Assembly (NCBI GenBank): GCA_038030265.1
Contig: CM075941.1
Coordinates: 51,561,952-51,625,951 of the forward strand
DNA from: Corythucha ciliata
Taxonomy: Eukaryota > Arthropoda > Insecta > Hemiptera > Tingidae
Reading direction: 5' to 3'
DNA length: 64,000 bases
The translations under genes and the position numbers were made by a program. Position 1 is the first letter of the stretch. The number at the start of each line of letters is the position of its first letter. A model generated the notes under the pieces. That model did not search any database, was not told where the DNA came from, and was given only the letters and a program-made list of their open reading frames with translations. Positions 21,049 through 33,262 of this stretch are shown piece by piece.

Positions 21049-24000
21049 CTCGTAGTTTAAGCGATGTCACTAACAATTATCAAAATTGTCTCTGTTCTTA
21101 TTAGGCTTGTGTCAAAAGCTGGGTAGCTAGACACTCGAAAAATAGTGTACACAACTCGTGAGAGAGTAGAATTAGGAACTTGCATGGGTCGGAATTTTCT
21201 AGGGAGAATTTTTTTTTTTTTTTTTGGCTAGGTAGAATCTAAAAATGAACTTGTCGCAACAAAGTGCTGTCAAAATCGTGCCAATAATTATTAAATTCGT
21301 CATTACGCGAGAGCAAGTGAGGCACGTTCAAATGTGTATTCGAATATTTATTATAATTTATAATATTTTATAATATTTTAATATTTATTCAAATTTTTAT
21401 TATTTTCTTTCTCGAAAAAAAGCATTAAAATTGAATAATAAAGCAAAATTCACTGTGTTAATGTCATTTGTCGAATATGGTTCGAACTAAGTGACGTCAT
21501 CACACTCGGATATGAAATCAACATGGCGCGGGGTGTTTTTAGCTGGCCCATAAAATTCCCTACTTTGAAAATTCATATCAATTTAAATTTTCGTTGATAT
21601 TGAAAAAAAAAAAAAAAAATGCGCCAACCCTTTTCTATTTTTATTACCTTTAAGGAAAACATGTGCAAGTGGCTCATTGCCTCGCTCGTTGTTTTTTAAC
21701 TCGCGTGCAAAATTCTACTTCCCTCACTCGTTGTGTAATAAACTATTGTACCTATTTCTGATTTTAAATTAGTAGCATTACTTCTTTTCTGGTACGTTGA
21801 GGACGTGAAGGAGGAGTTTTTCACATTGATATTCATGAAAAGCGTCTTAATATTACGATACAACGGGGAAACTAATAGCCTCCATCTGTATGAATGTTGG
21901 TTGGAAAATTGAGAACTAGTTTGTGAATATATTATGTCAGTAGTGCTCAAGTAGTTTCAAATGTATTCCAACCGAATTTCTTAATATATACCTATGCTCT
22001 TCACAGTTTTTCGATTAAAATGACAACGTTTTCAGTAATTAATTATTTTGTTTATAATGATCAAAGCGTTGATATAACATCACTACTATTTCATAACGTA
22101 AACAAAACAGCTTCAGACCAATATCACGCCTAAGACCAGGCCCACCCAATATCACCTTGCAAAGTAATCATCGCCATCCACCCATTAATTAATTTCGGTT
22201 ATGGGGTGATTCAACAAAATTACTCCACGTCATCACCCTCTCTCATTCTCCCTCACAAGGTTCACAAAGGCTCTTACAGCTCTCGTACCCACAGTTGTGT
22301 ACACTCAAGGCGCAGATTAGATAATCTAATGAAGTTTAATTTTAACCGAAACCACTCACCTGCCTTATAATTTTTCTTGCTAACCGATTCCTTCCTCCGT
22401 GTCTACAATATGCTCAATTTTATACTCAATTATTGCAATCGATAAAGGTTAAGCGAAACTTATTTAATGTGAGTTATAATTATCGCATATTTGGGGAAAA
22501 ATTTGTCTTCCTGACTTTCATTCAAGTTTATTGGAAATGCTTGAGATATTTTTTTCTTCCAAATACCCGGTATTTTAACCGACTTGTGGTGGTCATGCAA
22601 CCTTCTTTCGTCGTATGCCATCACCAAAAGTTGTAAGAGCTTGAGCAGGACACCCTCCCCCCCCCCGTCACAAACCAATCTGACTGTGTTGCGGCAGATT
22701 TAACTCAGAATAAAATCAATTTCAAGGGATTGTCCTCCTCAAAAAACCTATTTCACGGGCTTCAAACACTGAAAATAACAATTTCACGGGGTTTAGACAC
22801 TTTATCTTATTAATTTTATTCTCCGGGGTCAAATTGATGGTTTCCTGGGTGAGAGCTGAACCAAACTAGACTGCTGAGATCTCTGGGGTACTCTTTTAAG
22901 GCACAGCGCAGTTCTCGGCCTTTATGGAGGGCCTCGACACACGGTTTCTTTCGCACGCGGAGAAGCAGGTAACTCTGATTCTGAAGATGGGAACCCCCCC
23001 CCCGCCCCGCCAAACCTCGGTTTGTTATTGACGCAACGGCCCTAACGTTGCGGGAAGAACGACAACATAGACTCAAATGATTTTTAGAAATCCTTTAAAT
23101 TTTGGCTGATCTGTTCATTTGTAGTCAAAAGTTGGCAATAGTGCAGCTCGAAAGCTTTACTACTCTTACCATAATTATAACAGGAATGAGTCTCATAAAA
23201 TCGAAAGTTTCACTTGCGACGGTGATAAAGTTTCCTTCTTGTTGTTACTGTAGAGAGAGGGGGGGAGGCTCAAACGTAGATGATTGGTCGGAGTGAATGA
23301 CCCTTTGGTCGTTGACAAATCGTTGACTCACACTGTATAGCATATAATGAAAAAAAAGAAGAAAAAAGCGTACGTTACGACAATGTTTTTCATGTGTGTG
23401 ATTTTCTGCTTGTTACAAGATATTTGTTCGTATCCCCTTCACCCGTCATCCTAAAAGCTGGAAGAAAGAAAAAAAAAAAAAAAAGAGAGAGAGAGAGAAA
23501 GAGGCCTCTGCCTAGTATGAAAAGTTCCTTCTTTTTCCCTTGTTTTTATTGCTTTCCTATGTGTCTTTCTCCTTCTTTCTAACAAGATTACAATTCCCAT
23601 TGCGGCGTCTTTGCACTCCCTTCACACCACTTCACCACGAAAAATCCAAGATCTTATCGCATCCTCCGCCCCACCAATTCAGGATTTGTACCAATCGCAG
23701 CCCAGAGCTGAGAGAATAGCAATCCCACTTCAAGATGTTAATGTGCTAATGTATTCCCATGTTGTCATCCATTCTGTTCTGCCCCTGGAGGTAACATCGT
23801 CTAGTCATGGTGAGTTAAATCACGTGGAAATAACACGTTGCGGTGGTTGATTAACTGGTTACATTATCTCTAAGTCATTATGATTTTATGGTCCGGAGCG
23901 CTCTAGATTGAGATGGATGAAGGACGTAGCTACTTTCCAATTAGAACCTTAATTATATTAAAGCAATAAACATTGATTTGAACGGGTTAGTTGCAGATTA

Positions 24001-24720
24001 AGGCAGTAGGAATTCTTCCAAATTGAAAAAGATAAGGAAGAAAAAATCAATATGCCTTTCACACAGTCCATTTGTGAGCCTGAAAAGGAAACTTTCCTTC
24101 GCTGGGATATTTTTGTCACTTTATTCACCACTTTACTATTTTGTACATCTATCAAACTGAATGCGATGGAAAGAAAATAAGAGAACTGACAAAAAAAAAC
24201 CAATAGAAGTTTTTCGTAACACAAACTTTCGGGCAAATGGTGTAACTACAGTGGTGTAAGAGTATGGAGTAAACAAAAGAGAAAGAGGAGAGAGGAACTA
24301 TAACGATATTTTAAATGAACAGAGGTTGGCAAAGTTTTTCTTTTTCGGCATTGGGTCTCGCTCTCTTTTCGATGACTGTTTGAAATAAAAGTGGATGGGT
24401 AAATGTGTCTCCTTCACGAGACGAAATTCTGGTGGGTATAGAAGCGGGCTTATTCTACTCGCGTTAGGACTGTGTGGGGAATAGGGATAAAGCTGACATT
24501 ATGCATTGCCTTGGGTTTGTTTTACTCTCGCCCTTAGCCGCAGTACGTATCATCAAACACGCAATTTAGTCGCTGAATCAGATTTGCCGTGCATAAAAAT
24601 TAATAATTTATCACCGGAAACAGCGAGGACATCTGTTTAAAGCCCAATCACCTGCACCGTTTATGTAGGCCAAATTAATGTTCTCCTTTACTCCACCTTC
24701 ATACGTGTAATTGCACCGTA
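21049..24720. other. Arm sequence without recognised genes
   Basis: This stretch is duplicated inverted at 46410-49750 and 55829-57624. Frames at 23102-23296 and 23611-23850 are identical in translation to their mirror copies, but they have no recognisable domain, and the whole DNA there is near-identical, so this is not evidence of selection. 22700-22830 holds about four ~31-bp units with a CAATTTCACGGGGTTT core (family E). A/G-rich simple sequence lies at about 23463-23500. Confidence 0.45.
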
Positions 24721-24725
24721 AGTCA

Positions 24726-24910
24726 TCCAGGGTGGGCAAAATACTTTGAAAATGTATTTTAAATACAAAGCCCAAAATGCTTTCAAAAATAGATTTTAAA
24801 TACTGAAATACAAATACTTTTTGAATTGTATTTTGAATAAAATACAAACACAATTTAAAATACTTTTCAAAAATTCGATTTCGACGGCAGATAGTGCGAA
24901 AAACACGAAA
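24726..24910. mobile_element. GTATTT/AAATAC-rich hAT-type MITE
   Basis: It starts CCAGGGTGGGCAAAATACTTT and continues as a self-complementary series of AAATAC and GTATTT motifs. The same type recurs at 34048-34265 and, as the mirror copy, at about 46255-46405, where the end reads CAAAGTATTTTGCCCACCCCTGG. This is a widespread class of non-autonomous hAT-like elements. I could not fix the far end or a target duplication. Confidence 0.55.
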
Positions 24911-25099
24911 AATAAATAATTCAAAAATATTAGGACCTTCAATAGACAAGTTGTCACCAAGTATTTAGTACCGAACCGGCGAGCACTGGCGGCTCGTAAG
25001 CTGAAAAGGAAGTGCGAGGCCCATTGGCGGACCTGTGCGTATCGGGACCCGGGGCGGAAATCTTCAAGAGGCTCCTAAAAGTCTCTAACTATACATAAA

Positions 25100-25410
25100 A
25101 CCTCTATTGGTAACCTCTAAGGTCTTTTCCTAATTTTAGCCATGACCTTTTCCATATAATTATTATAGGCAAATTACCGCTATTTCCACAGTCTATCCGC
25201 TAAACAGCGCTTATGCCAAGTTTAAACCGCGAATTTCTCCATTTTAGCCGCGAATGAGTGAATTTTGTCAATTTTAACAGCAAATTAGCGCTTTTCGCCG
25301 CAAATTAGCAACGGATTAGCGGGGTAATCCCCCCCCCACAACTTATAGACATAAATATGCGCTTTTCCCCAACTTTAGCAGCAAAGTAGATTTTTTATCC
25401 TGTGACATGG
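25100..25410 (+). repeat. Family A ~30-bp array fragment
   Basis: Units with GCGAATTAGC- and CAATTTTAGC-like cores recur until a segment beginning GGGCGTAGCCAGC interrupts the array at 25411. The mirror copy is 45730-46010. Confidence 0.6.
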
Positions 25411-26420
25411 GCGTAGCCAGCAGGGGGCAGGGGTGGGCAGTTGCCCTTTCTTAGAATAAAAAGCGCAGATTTCGTGGAGCAGCTGCCCACCCCTAAATTG
25501 CATCAAAAAGTTACAATTTTAGTGATTAAAATCCAGCATAAAAACTTTCGCTTTTTTTTTTTTTTTTTTTTTTTTTTTTGTGGTGAAAACCAAATGTCGC
25601 ACACTACAAAGCACTGCCTCGCTGAGCAACCAGCATCCCTGATTTCGACTGCTAAGACATCATTTTTACTGATACTTCTTAAAAAAAAAAAAATAATAAT
25701 AATAATAATAAAAAAAACACTTTCCCTGATTTGGCTAACAGAAACACAAATTTCTTGTATTAAGCTCCATAAAACCAATTTTGCGGATTTTTCTCACTAA
25801 AAAACTACATTTTCGCCACAATTCGTGTATGTTTGTTGCTGACAAACGATTTCAAGGGTCGGCTTAATTTGGAAACCGATTTTGCTGATTTTTCGCACTA
25901 AAATCCCATTTTCGCAGGTTCTACGGGCAATTTCGTGTGTTTTGGCCAGCTTAAACCGTGCTTGGCCCGCTCTGTCATTCAAACTTATATGGTGGGAGAG
26001 GAAATGTCAGCTTTGCTTATCGTCTTAGGTCTAAAATTTGAAGTTTAAATCCAAAAGTATCACTTTTCGGGGGGGAGAAGTTTCAGTTTTTCGACGTGAA
26101 ATCCGAAATAGAAGGATGCAAACGACAGTTTTCCAGCAGATATTAATTTTTTGACGTATAGTGGCCGTTTCTGTGCAAATTTAGTCTCTGATCACCGTGA
26201 ATTGACGCGATTCTCACCTCCAGATTCTGTTATCGGCCTGCGAAAGAGCAACCCCCCCCCCCCGGGGCATCTGATAGTTTCGCCAGTGAAGCTACTCAGA
26301 TATCAATCAATCAATCAGTGAGCTCGTACTCGGTCATGCCGAGACGAGGGCACCAAAGCCGTAGTCTGCTCACACGCCATATCCATCAGGCGTGGATCCA
26401 GTTTTTCTCAAGAGTGATTA
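25411..26420. other. Insertion-like block within the array
   Basis: It opens with GGGCGTAGCCAGC and a GGGGTGGGCAGTTGCCC palindrome, terminal motifs common in arthropod MITEs, and closes near GGCGTGGATCCAG. It contains a long T run (25551-25579), an AAT microsatellite near 25694-25710, and about six diverged ~30-bp units with CCATTTTCGC / GGATTTTTC cores between 25770 and 25960. CTACA at 25805-25809 is the empty target site of the BEL element carried by the mirror arm. No gene is seen. Confidence 0.5.
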
Positions 26421-26439
26421 CACAGAGTTTTCCCCCGAT

Positions 26440-28866
26440 TTTACTCGTGAATGAGCACTGTTATTAGCCTCGAATTTTCGTTTTCCTTAACTTTAGCTGA
26501 AACTGAGTGCTTTTTCTCAATTCTACCTTGAACTAGCCCATTTTCTTCATTTTAGCCATGAAAAGGTCTCAAAAAACCGTGATATAACGCATTTTTGATT
26601 TACCAGTTCAATTGGTGCGTTCTGTCAAGTTCAGCCGCAAAAGAACAGTTTTTCCTCAACTTTACCAGGGTGAATGAGCTGTATTTCTCAATTTCAGCCG
26701 CAAATGAGTGATTTTGCTCAACTCTACGTTGAACGAGCAATTTATTTTATCAATTTTAGCTGTGAAAAGAGCTATATAAACCGTGAATTAACGCATTTTC
26801 TTAATTTCGTCTTGGATTTTGCATCGCGAAACCACAAACCGCGAACAATGACATTTATCAAACGTGAATCAGCGCTATTTCTTAATTTTAGCCTTGAATG
26901 GGAGTTTTTCCTCAGTTTTTAGCCGCAAAATTTTCTTTTCTAGATTTCATCCGCGAACGACCACTTTTTTTCAAGACGTCCCCTCCCCCATATTGTGGAT
27001 CCGTGCCTATCTGGCTGCCCACCCCTTGATCACGGGCTGGCTACGCCCCTGTCCTGCGAATCAGCGATGTTTCTTTAACTTTCCTCGAGTTGGCGTTTTC
27101 CACAATTTTAGCCGCAAATTAGCGATTTTTTCTAGCGTTTTACTCAAAAATTACTCAATATTAACCGTAAAATTCTCGAAATGTTTACCACAAATTAGAT
27201 TTTTTTGTTTACCGTTAACCATACACTGCGGAATAGCGATTTCATCTCAGTTTTAGCCGCGAATTTGCGAGTTTTTCACTCATAGCCATAAATTATCGCT
27301 TTTTCTCAATTTTAGCCTCAAATTTGCCCGAGGAAGCCGCGAATTAGCGTACTTCCAATTTTTGACGCAAGTTGAAATTTGTCTCTTTGTGGCGCTTTTT
27401 TGTGAATTTAGCAGTGCAGTAGCTATTTCTAGCTCGTGCAATAGCGAATTTTGTTCATTTTAGCGACGAATTGGCGTTTTCCGATATTTTTACTGCAAAT
27501 CGGATATTCTTCCATTTTTGACAGTGAATTAGCATTTTTTGTTTCAATTTAGGTTGAAAATGAACTTTTCTCTTTATTCTAGCCAGAATAATTAATGATT
27601 TTTTCCATATAAGCCGCAAATTGGCGGGTTCTTTTACATTTTGGCACATTACATTAGCCGTGAATCAGTATTTTTTCTTTCACTTATAACCATGAGGTTG
27701 TCTTTTACCTCAATTTTAGCCACAAAGTTGTCGTCAGAAGGCGGAACTAGAAATTCCAACACACTTTGTCCGCGATTATTTTCCACAATTTTAGCCGCGA
27801 ATCCGCGTTTTTTTCAATTTGAGCTACTTTGAAGCGTTTCTAATCTGTGAATTCGCGAATTACCTTAATTTTAGCCACGATTTCGTGATTTCCTCAATTT
27901 TTAGCCGAGAATAACACTTTTTCCTAATTTCAGCTGAAAACCAGAGTTTTTATTTATTTATGACAGGCTAATTATAGTAAATTTTTCAATATTAGCTGCT
28001 TTTTTTTTTTTTACACTTCAGTTCCACGTTGGCATTTTTCCTTCAATTTTTGCTATGAATTAGCGTTTATTGTTTAGTTTTAGCCTCAAGCAGAAGCTAT
28101 ACGCATTGGCGTTTTGTCAATTTTTCAAGATTTACGACTTTGTGGGTCGCGTTCTCTTCAGTATACGAAATAACGGCCAACGAAAGATTTAGAGATCTTT
28201 TTTATAACGACAATGAAAAATTGGGAAAATACGAACTCGCGATCAAACTGACTTATGTTGTTTTTTTAACGTAACATTTGTTATTTTTTAAAACAAAAAT
28301 TGAGGTTTGTTAGCTGTTGGCACGTGACAACTTTAACCAATTTTGGCCACGGGTTAGCGCTTTTAATCAATTTTAGCAGTGCAGTAGGGATTCTTTCGTT
28401 TGTATTGGCGGTTTTCCGCCATTTTAGCCACGATTTGGCGTTTTCCTCATTTTCAGCTGCAGTTTAGCTATTTTTTAATTTTTTAGCAGCGAATTAGCAC
28501 TTTTTTCTCAGTTTGAGTTGAACATAAGTGTTTTTCTTAATGTTGGCCGCACTAATTATTATTTTTGTCAATTCTAGCCGCGTTATTTTTTATAGGTTTT
28601 AGCCCAGCGAGAGCAATTTCTTCTACGGATTAGCGCTGTTTCTCAGTTAGAGCCTCGATTCTTTCAGAAGTTATACAGATTTTCGTTTTCTCAATTTCAG
28701 CTGCGAATTAGCGATTTTTCTTCATTTCAGCTGTAAAATAGTGTTTTCTGATGATTTTACAGCGAATTAGCACATTATTTATTCTCTTTTTTTTTTTATT
28801 AATAGACGATTTTTCTCCATTTGAGTTGTTAATTTGCCATTTTGGTCCAGTTTAAACTCGAATTAG
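26440..28866 (+). repeat. Main degenerate ~30-bp array, family A (left copy)
   Basis: About 2.4 kb of diverged units have GAATTAGCG, then a T-rich TTTTTCTCAATTTT tract, then AGCCGC. Spacing is mostly 29-32 bases by hand count. Because the unit is near a multiple of three, chance frames show a ~10-residue rhythm, but all have stops and frame drift. A MITE-like piece with GGGCTGGCTACGCCCC interrupts at about 26965-27060. The mirror copy is 35475-37900. Confidence 0.8.
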
Positions 28867-29527
28867 CATACTATAGTTTTATGAACAACAATATTGAAAA
28901 CCAGAAATGTGTATCAATAACGGCTGATTATAATCTTTAACGCCCCACCAAAACTCGGTAGTGAGGGTATCGTGACTCACGGTGCGCGCGTGCATGCGCA
29001 AGTGTAAATCGTTCATTTATCTTGTGGATCGCATCGCTGAGAGACACGACTTCGTCAGACAGAGGACCCGATGAGAACACTCCCATCGAATCAACGTCGA
29101 TCATCGAGTCAACAAACGACTAAAAATCGAGCCGCGATCGAGTCAAAAATGACCCGCGAATCAACGTCGATGGGATTACGTTAACTCATCGATGAAAAAT
29201 CGACATATAATAGACGTCGACACCACTTCGTCGATAGTACGTCGCACAATTTCATCGATATTACGTCGCACCATCTCATCGATTGTACGTCGCACGGATG
29301 CCTTGTCATCGATGGACAATTTGTACCGCAGCTGATGAGCATACTTTCTAAAAGGCACATATCCATTTTCCCCAAAACTGGTTTTTACCTTGAAAAAATG
29401 GATATGTGCCTTTTTGAAAGTATGCTCCTCAGCTGGTCACAAAAATGCAATATCACGTTTGGATTTATACAGATTTGTAAACCATATAATCACTTCGTCG
29501 ATATCACATCAATGATTCAATGGGCCT
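28867..29527. repeat. ATCGA/CGTCGA-rich repeat tract and left edge of the gap
   Basis: From about 29085 the sequence is dense in ATCGA, ATCGAT and CGTCGA. Three imperfect ~24-bp copies with cores TCGATnnTACGTCGCAC run at about 29228-29300. The region is unique to this side of the inverted repeat. It leads into the hairpin at 29329-29435 and then the N gap. No gene is recognised. Confidence 0.6.
29329..29435. repeat. Strong hairpin: 41-bp inverted arms, 25-bp loop
   Basis: 29329-29369 and 29395-29435 are reverse complements with about two mismatches (coordinate sum 58764). Both arms start or end in CAGCTG. The loop is 29370-29394. It could be a small foldback element or the stem of a transposon end. 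Its position 92 bases from the gap suggests it may contribute to the assembly break. Confidence 0.8.
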
Positions 29528-30027
29528 NNNNNNNNNNNNNNNNNNNNNNNNNNNNNNNNNNNNNNNNNNNNNNNNNNNNNNNNNNNNNNNNNNNNNNNNN
29601 NNNNNNNNNNNNNNNNNNNNNNNNNNNNNNNNNNNNNNNNNNNNNNNNNNNNNNNNNNNNNNNNNNNNNNNNNNNNNNNNNNNNNNNNNNNNNNNNNNNN
29701 NNNNNNNNNNNNNNNNNNNNNNNNNNNNNNNNNNNNNNNNNNNNNNNNNNNNNNNNNNNNNNNNNNNNNNNNNNNNNNNNNNNNNNNNNNNNNNNNNNNN
29801 NNNNNNNNNNNNNNNNNNNNNNNNNNNNNNNNNNNNNNNNNNNNNNNNNNNNNNNNNNNNNNNNNNNNNNNNNNNNNNNNNNNNNNNNNNNNNNNNNNNN
29901 NNNNNNNNNNNNNNNNNNNNNNNNNNNNNNNNNNNNNNNNNNNNNNNNNNNNNNNNNNNNNNNNNNNNNNNNNNNNNNNNNNNNNNNNNNNNNNNNNNNN
30001 NNNNNNNNNNNNNNNNNNNNNNNNNNN
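29528..30027. other. Assembly gap of exactly 500 N
   Basis: The run of N is exactly 500 bases, a conventional scaffold-gap placeholder, so its true length is unknown. It lies between the two arms of the giant inverted repeat. Any reading frame crossing it is meaningless. Confidence 0.98.
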
Positions 30028-31006
30028 TACCCTTGCGGAGACGATGGCGGCCACCCTGAAGGAGGTGAGTAGCCTACGGAAGGAGGTCGCCGAGTTCACC
30101 AAGAGGGGAAGTGTTGATGGGAAACCGCTCACGTTCGCCCAGGTGGCATCAGCAGAGCCAAATTTGAAGTACCGCAAGGAAATGCCAAAGAAAGAACAGA
30201 TGGGGGCGCCAAAATAGCACTGCCTCGGCCACCATCCGAACCCAAAGCCCCCCGCAAGGCCAATGTGATAATCATTGAGTCGAGTGGTGGACGTGTTGGA
30301 CGTGGCCCTTCGCCTGTAGGTGAGCGGGATAACCCCGACGACCGAGGGTTGGCAGGTCAAGAGGACCCGCCGCGCGCGCAAAGGGGGTCTCGTCATTGAG
30401 ACCACCGATGCGGCCAGCGCGGAGGCAATCCTCGCGTCGGCTGACCTGAGGGAGAAGGGGTTTACCGCCACTCGACCGACAGCGTTCACTCCGAGGGTGA
30501 TCATTAAAGGCGTCCCTCACGAGCTCAAGGCAGATGAGCTAACCGAAGTCGTGCGAAAGCTCGATCAGGGAAGCTCCCGGATCGACTGGAAGAAGGACTT
30601 TCTTCCCAAGCACACGCTGGGGAGCAGGCCGGCCGCCACGTCGGTCAGCTGGGTGGTCAGTGTGACGCCCAGTGTAAGGGAAATCTCGCTGAAGGCTCGG
30701 CGAGTGTTTTGTGACTGAAGCAGCTGTCCAATTTCGGACTATGTTCCTGTCACGCGCTGTTTCAAGTGCCACGTGTACGGCCACATTGGCACCGAATGTC
30801 GGGCCAGTGTGGAGGTGTGCGGGCACTGCTCAGAGAAAGGTCATCGACGGGAGTCGTGTCCTAACAGGAACGCGAAAGCGGTCTGCCCGACCTGTAAAAA
30901 GGAAGGGAAGGGGCAAAACCACGTCGTTGGGTCCAAAGAGTGCCCTGTTTTCCGGCAAGCCATAAAGAATAGGATTAAACGAACCAACTATGGCCCAACG
31001 GAATAA
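30028..31006 (+). pseudogene. LINE ORF1 (Gag-like) with three CCHC-type zinc knuckles
   Basis: The 5' end is lost in the N gap. The first visible frame (about 30029-30217) has a coiled-coil-like LKEVSSLRKEVAEF and stops at a TAG. From 30320 another frame gives a Gag-like nucleic-acid-binding region (FTPRVIIKGVPHEL). A single in-frame TGA (30716-30718) separates it from CFKCHVYGHIGTEC, CGHCSEKGHRRESC and CPTCKKEGKGQNH, a knuckle series typical of Jockey/R1/I-group LINEs. ORF1 ends at 31006, overlapping the ATG of ORF2 at 30990 by 17 bases. The protein would coat LINE RNA. The copy is defective as written. Base composition is clearly richer in G/C than the surrounding arrays. Confidence 0.8.
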
Positions 31007-31806
31007 CAGAGGTTGTGTTGAGATCTTGCAGGTGAATTTGGGTCGGTCAAGAGATGCAATGACGGAGGCATGTGTGATGGCTCAGGACGATGGCGTCGGG
31101 GTCATGCTGGTTCAGGAGCCCCCCACTGCCAGTGGTAAGCGACTGGCCAGCGTACCAATGGCACTTGGCGTTGTCTCACCCCAGCAACGAGAGCCTCCTG
31201 GAGCGGCCATCTTTTTCGACAAGGCAATTAGCGCGATGCGGATGGGCGAATTATGCAGTAGGCATTTCTCCGTCGCTTTGCTGCATGTGGGCGGCGAACA
31301 GATATACTTCGTGTCTGGCTACTTCCAGTGGAAAGATAGTATCGAGTCAAAGCTTGGTACCCTAGACCATATTTTAAGGATCCCAGCAGGTCGCCGGGTC
31401 ATAATTGGGGTAGATATGCGAATGCATACTCCCCGTTATGGTACTCGGGTCAGACGAGGAGTTTGGGACTTCGGCGCACCGAAGGGAGGGGCAGAGTCCT
31501 CGAACAATTTATTGCTCAGCACTCCCTCGATGTGCTTAACGAACCAGATAATCTGTCGACATTTGCAAGTTCGTGCGGTGAATCGAACATAGACGTCACG
31601 TTGGCGACCCGAAACGTCTCCCACTGCATCACCCAGTGGAGAGTCGTGGAGGGGATCCCATCCAGCGACCACAGGGGGATTCGGTTTACCGTTGATCCCT
31701 GTGGGAGGGTGGGCGAAGCTCCGGTGGTCGGCCGATACCGGGTTTCTCGAGCATGCTGGCCCAGATATAAGGCATCCCTTATATCTGCGAATGAGCTCTT
31801 TATCTG
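30990..31806 (+). pseudogene. LINE ORF2, endonuclease only (R1/Jockey-like), 3' truncated
   Basis: The ATG at 30990 opens an APE-type endonuclease. LQVNLGRSRDAMTEA and VMLVQEPP are its N-terminal strands (an Asn and a Glu there are expected metal ligands), VIIGVDMRMH is mid-domain, and SDHRGIRF (about 31666-31690) holds the catalytic Asp-His. The frame shifts in a G-rich run near 31485 (GVWDFGAPKG to GRGRVLEQF). The domain nicks target DNA for target-primed reverse transcription. Sequence ends at about 31800, right after the endonuclease, where family A repeats begin, so the reverse transcriptase is missing. LINEs normally lose their 5' ends, so this 3' loss is unusual. Confidence 0.8.
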
Positions 31807-33262
31807 AATTTTAGACGGAAATTAGCGGTTTGCCTCAGTTTTAGCAACGATTTAAAGTTCCCCCCTCACTATTTTAGCATTTTTCTTCACTTCTTAGTCA
31901 TCCGAATTAGCGTTTTTTATTTTTGCTGAGAATTATTTCCGAATTTTAGCTGTGAATTATTCCTCAATTTCACCTCTGAATCACCGCTTTTCAGCTCCGA
32001 GTTGGAGGAATTGGCGTTTTTCTCCATTTAGCTCCTACTGAGCGCTTTATTGTAATATTAGCCGCGAATTAACGCATTTTCTCCATTTCAGCCGGGAATT
32101 AGCGGTCAGAGGATCAGTTTTAGTCGTGAACAAGCGGGATTTCCGAATACATCCGCGAATTAGAGTTTTTTTCAATTTTAGCTTCACATGCCGTGAATTA
32201 GCGCTATTTATCTCATATTAGCCGCGAATTATACTACCAACGTTAGCGTTTATATTATTTCTTTAATTTTAGCCGCGAATCACCGCATTCCTCAATCTTA
32301 GCTGTAAATTAGCGCATTTTCTCGAATTGGTCCGCGAATTAGCATCCTTCTTCGTTCAAGCTGATGATATGCGAGCGCTTTTTGCCAAAATTAGACAGGA
32401 GTTTTAAGATTTCATTATCATTATTTTAGCTGCAAATGAGCGTTCTACATCAATTTTAGGCGGGAATTAGCGGTTTGTTTCAGTTTTAACAGTGAATAAG
32501 CGGGTTTTTGATGATATTGTGTCCGTGAATTAGCTTTTTTCTTATTTTTTGCCGCGATGCAAGCACTTTATCCCAATTTTAGTCGATAATTAATTCTCTA
32601 AGTCACTTGTGAATTATTGCGTTTCCTTAATTTTATCCGTGAATTAGCTGATTTTCTCAAATTGATCCGCGAATTGGCGTATTTCTCAATTTTAGCTGCG
32701 AATGAGCGGTTTACTATAATTCTAGGCGGACATTTAGCAGATTTACTCAGTTTTAGCCGCGAATTAGGTGGTTTTCTCAATTTTAGCTGTGAATCAGCGA
32801 TTTTTCTCAATTTCAGTCCCGTTGTAGCTTCGAGAAATCACGAATTAGCGTTTTTGAGCCTGCTGAGCGATGGACGACTGCAGCTTTTTCTCAATTTTGT
32901 AGCGGCGAATTAGCGGCTTTTCCCAATTATCGCCGGACATTAGTGTTTTTCCAATTTTAGCCACGAATCAGTGATTTAATTAGTTTTATACTATGAGCAG
33001 TCGCTTTTTCGCTATTTCAGCCACAAATTTTAGTGCTTTTCCCCGCATACTTGCCCCAAGACTAGCACATTAGAACGCTCCGTCGTTTACCGTTGTTTAA
33101 AGGCCTATAGAAACTTGGGATTAGCGTGTTTTCTCGGTTTTATCGGCGACGTTGTCTTCAGGTATATCTCGAATTTACGTATTTTTCTTACTTTAATTGG
33201 CGAATGAGCGCTTGTTCTCAATATTTGCCGTTAATGAACGCTTTAAAACCTAAAAATCCATA
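31807..33262 (+). repeat. Degenerate ~30-bp array, family A (central copy)
   Basis: This has the same unit type as 26440-28866, with particularly clear consecutive units between 32070 and 32330 measuring 29-32 bases. The orientation matches the left arm (GAATTAGCG on the plus strand). The chance frame at 32617-32913 shows a repeating FLNF-RELA pattern caused by the near-30-bp period. It begins abruptly at the broken 3' end of the LINE. Confidence 0.8.

Larger units (their letters stand above)
5417..28866 (+). repeat. Left arm of a giant inverted repeat
   Basis: Read in reverse complement, this arm aligns collinearly with 35475-64000. Anchor pairs are 5417 with 64000, 10804-11022 with 58313-58531 (identical translated frame), 21696-21950 with 49166-49420, 23102-23296 with 47826-48020 (identical translation), 23611-23850 with 47278-47517 (identical translation), 25797-25982 with the start of the 38346 frame, and 28847-28860 with 35482-35495. 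The left arm alone has the 11722-21040 insertion. It lacks the BEL element, the ~6.1-kb and the ~1.5-kb insertions found in the right arm. Confidence 0.92.

Noticed and set aside
23611..23850. Conserved 79-residue protein, identical at 47278-47517
   Set aside because: Identity reflects the near-identical palindrome arms, not coding constraint. No domain or splice context is visible.
26440..28866. CRISPR-like array, because units recur about every 30 bases
   Set aside because: Units are diverged and contiguous, with no identical repeats separated by unique spacers, and the genome is plainly eukaryotic.
29335..30504. Long frames crossing 29528-30027
   Set aside because: They consist mostly of N; the gap length is arbitrary.
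32617..32913. 98-codon frame with a repeating FLNF-RELA pattern, like a repeat protein
   Set aside because: It lies in the degenerate ~30-bp array. The pattern comes from a unit near a multiple of three, and neighbouring units drift out of frame and contain stops.
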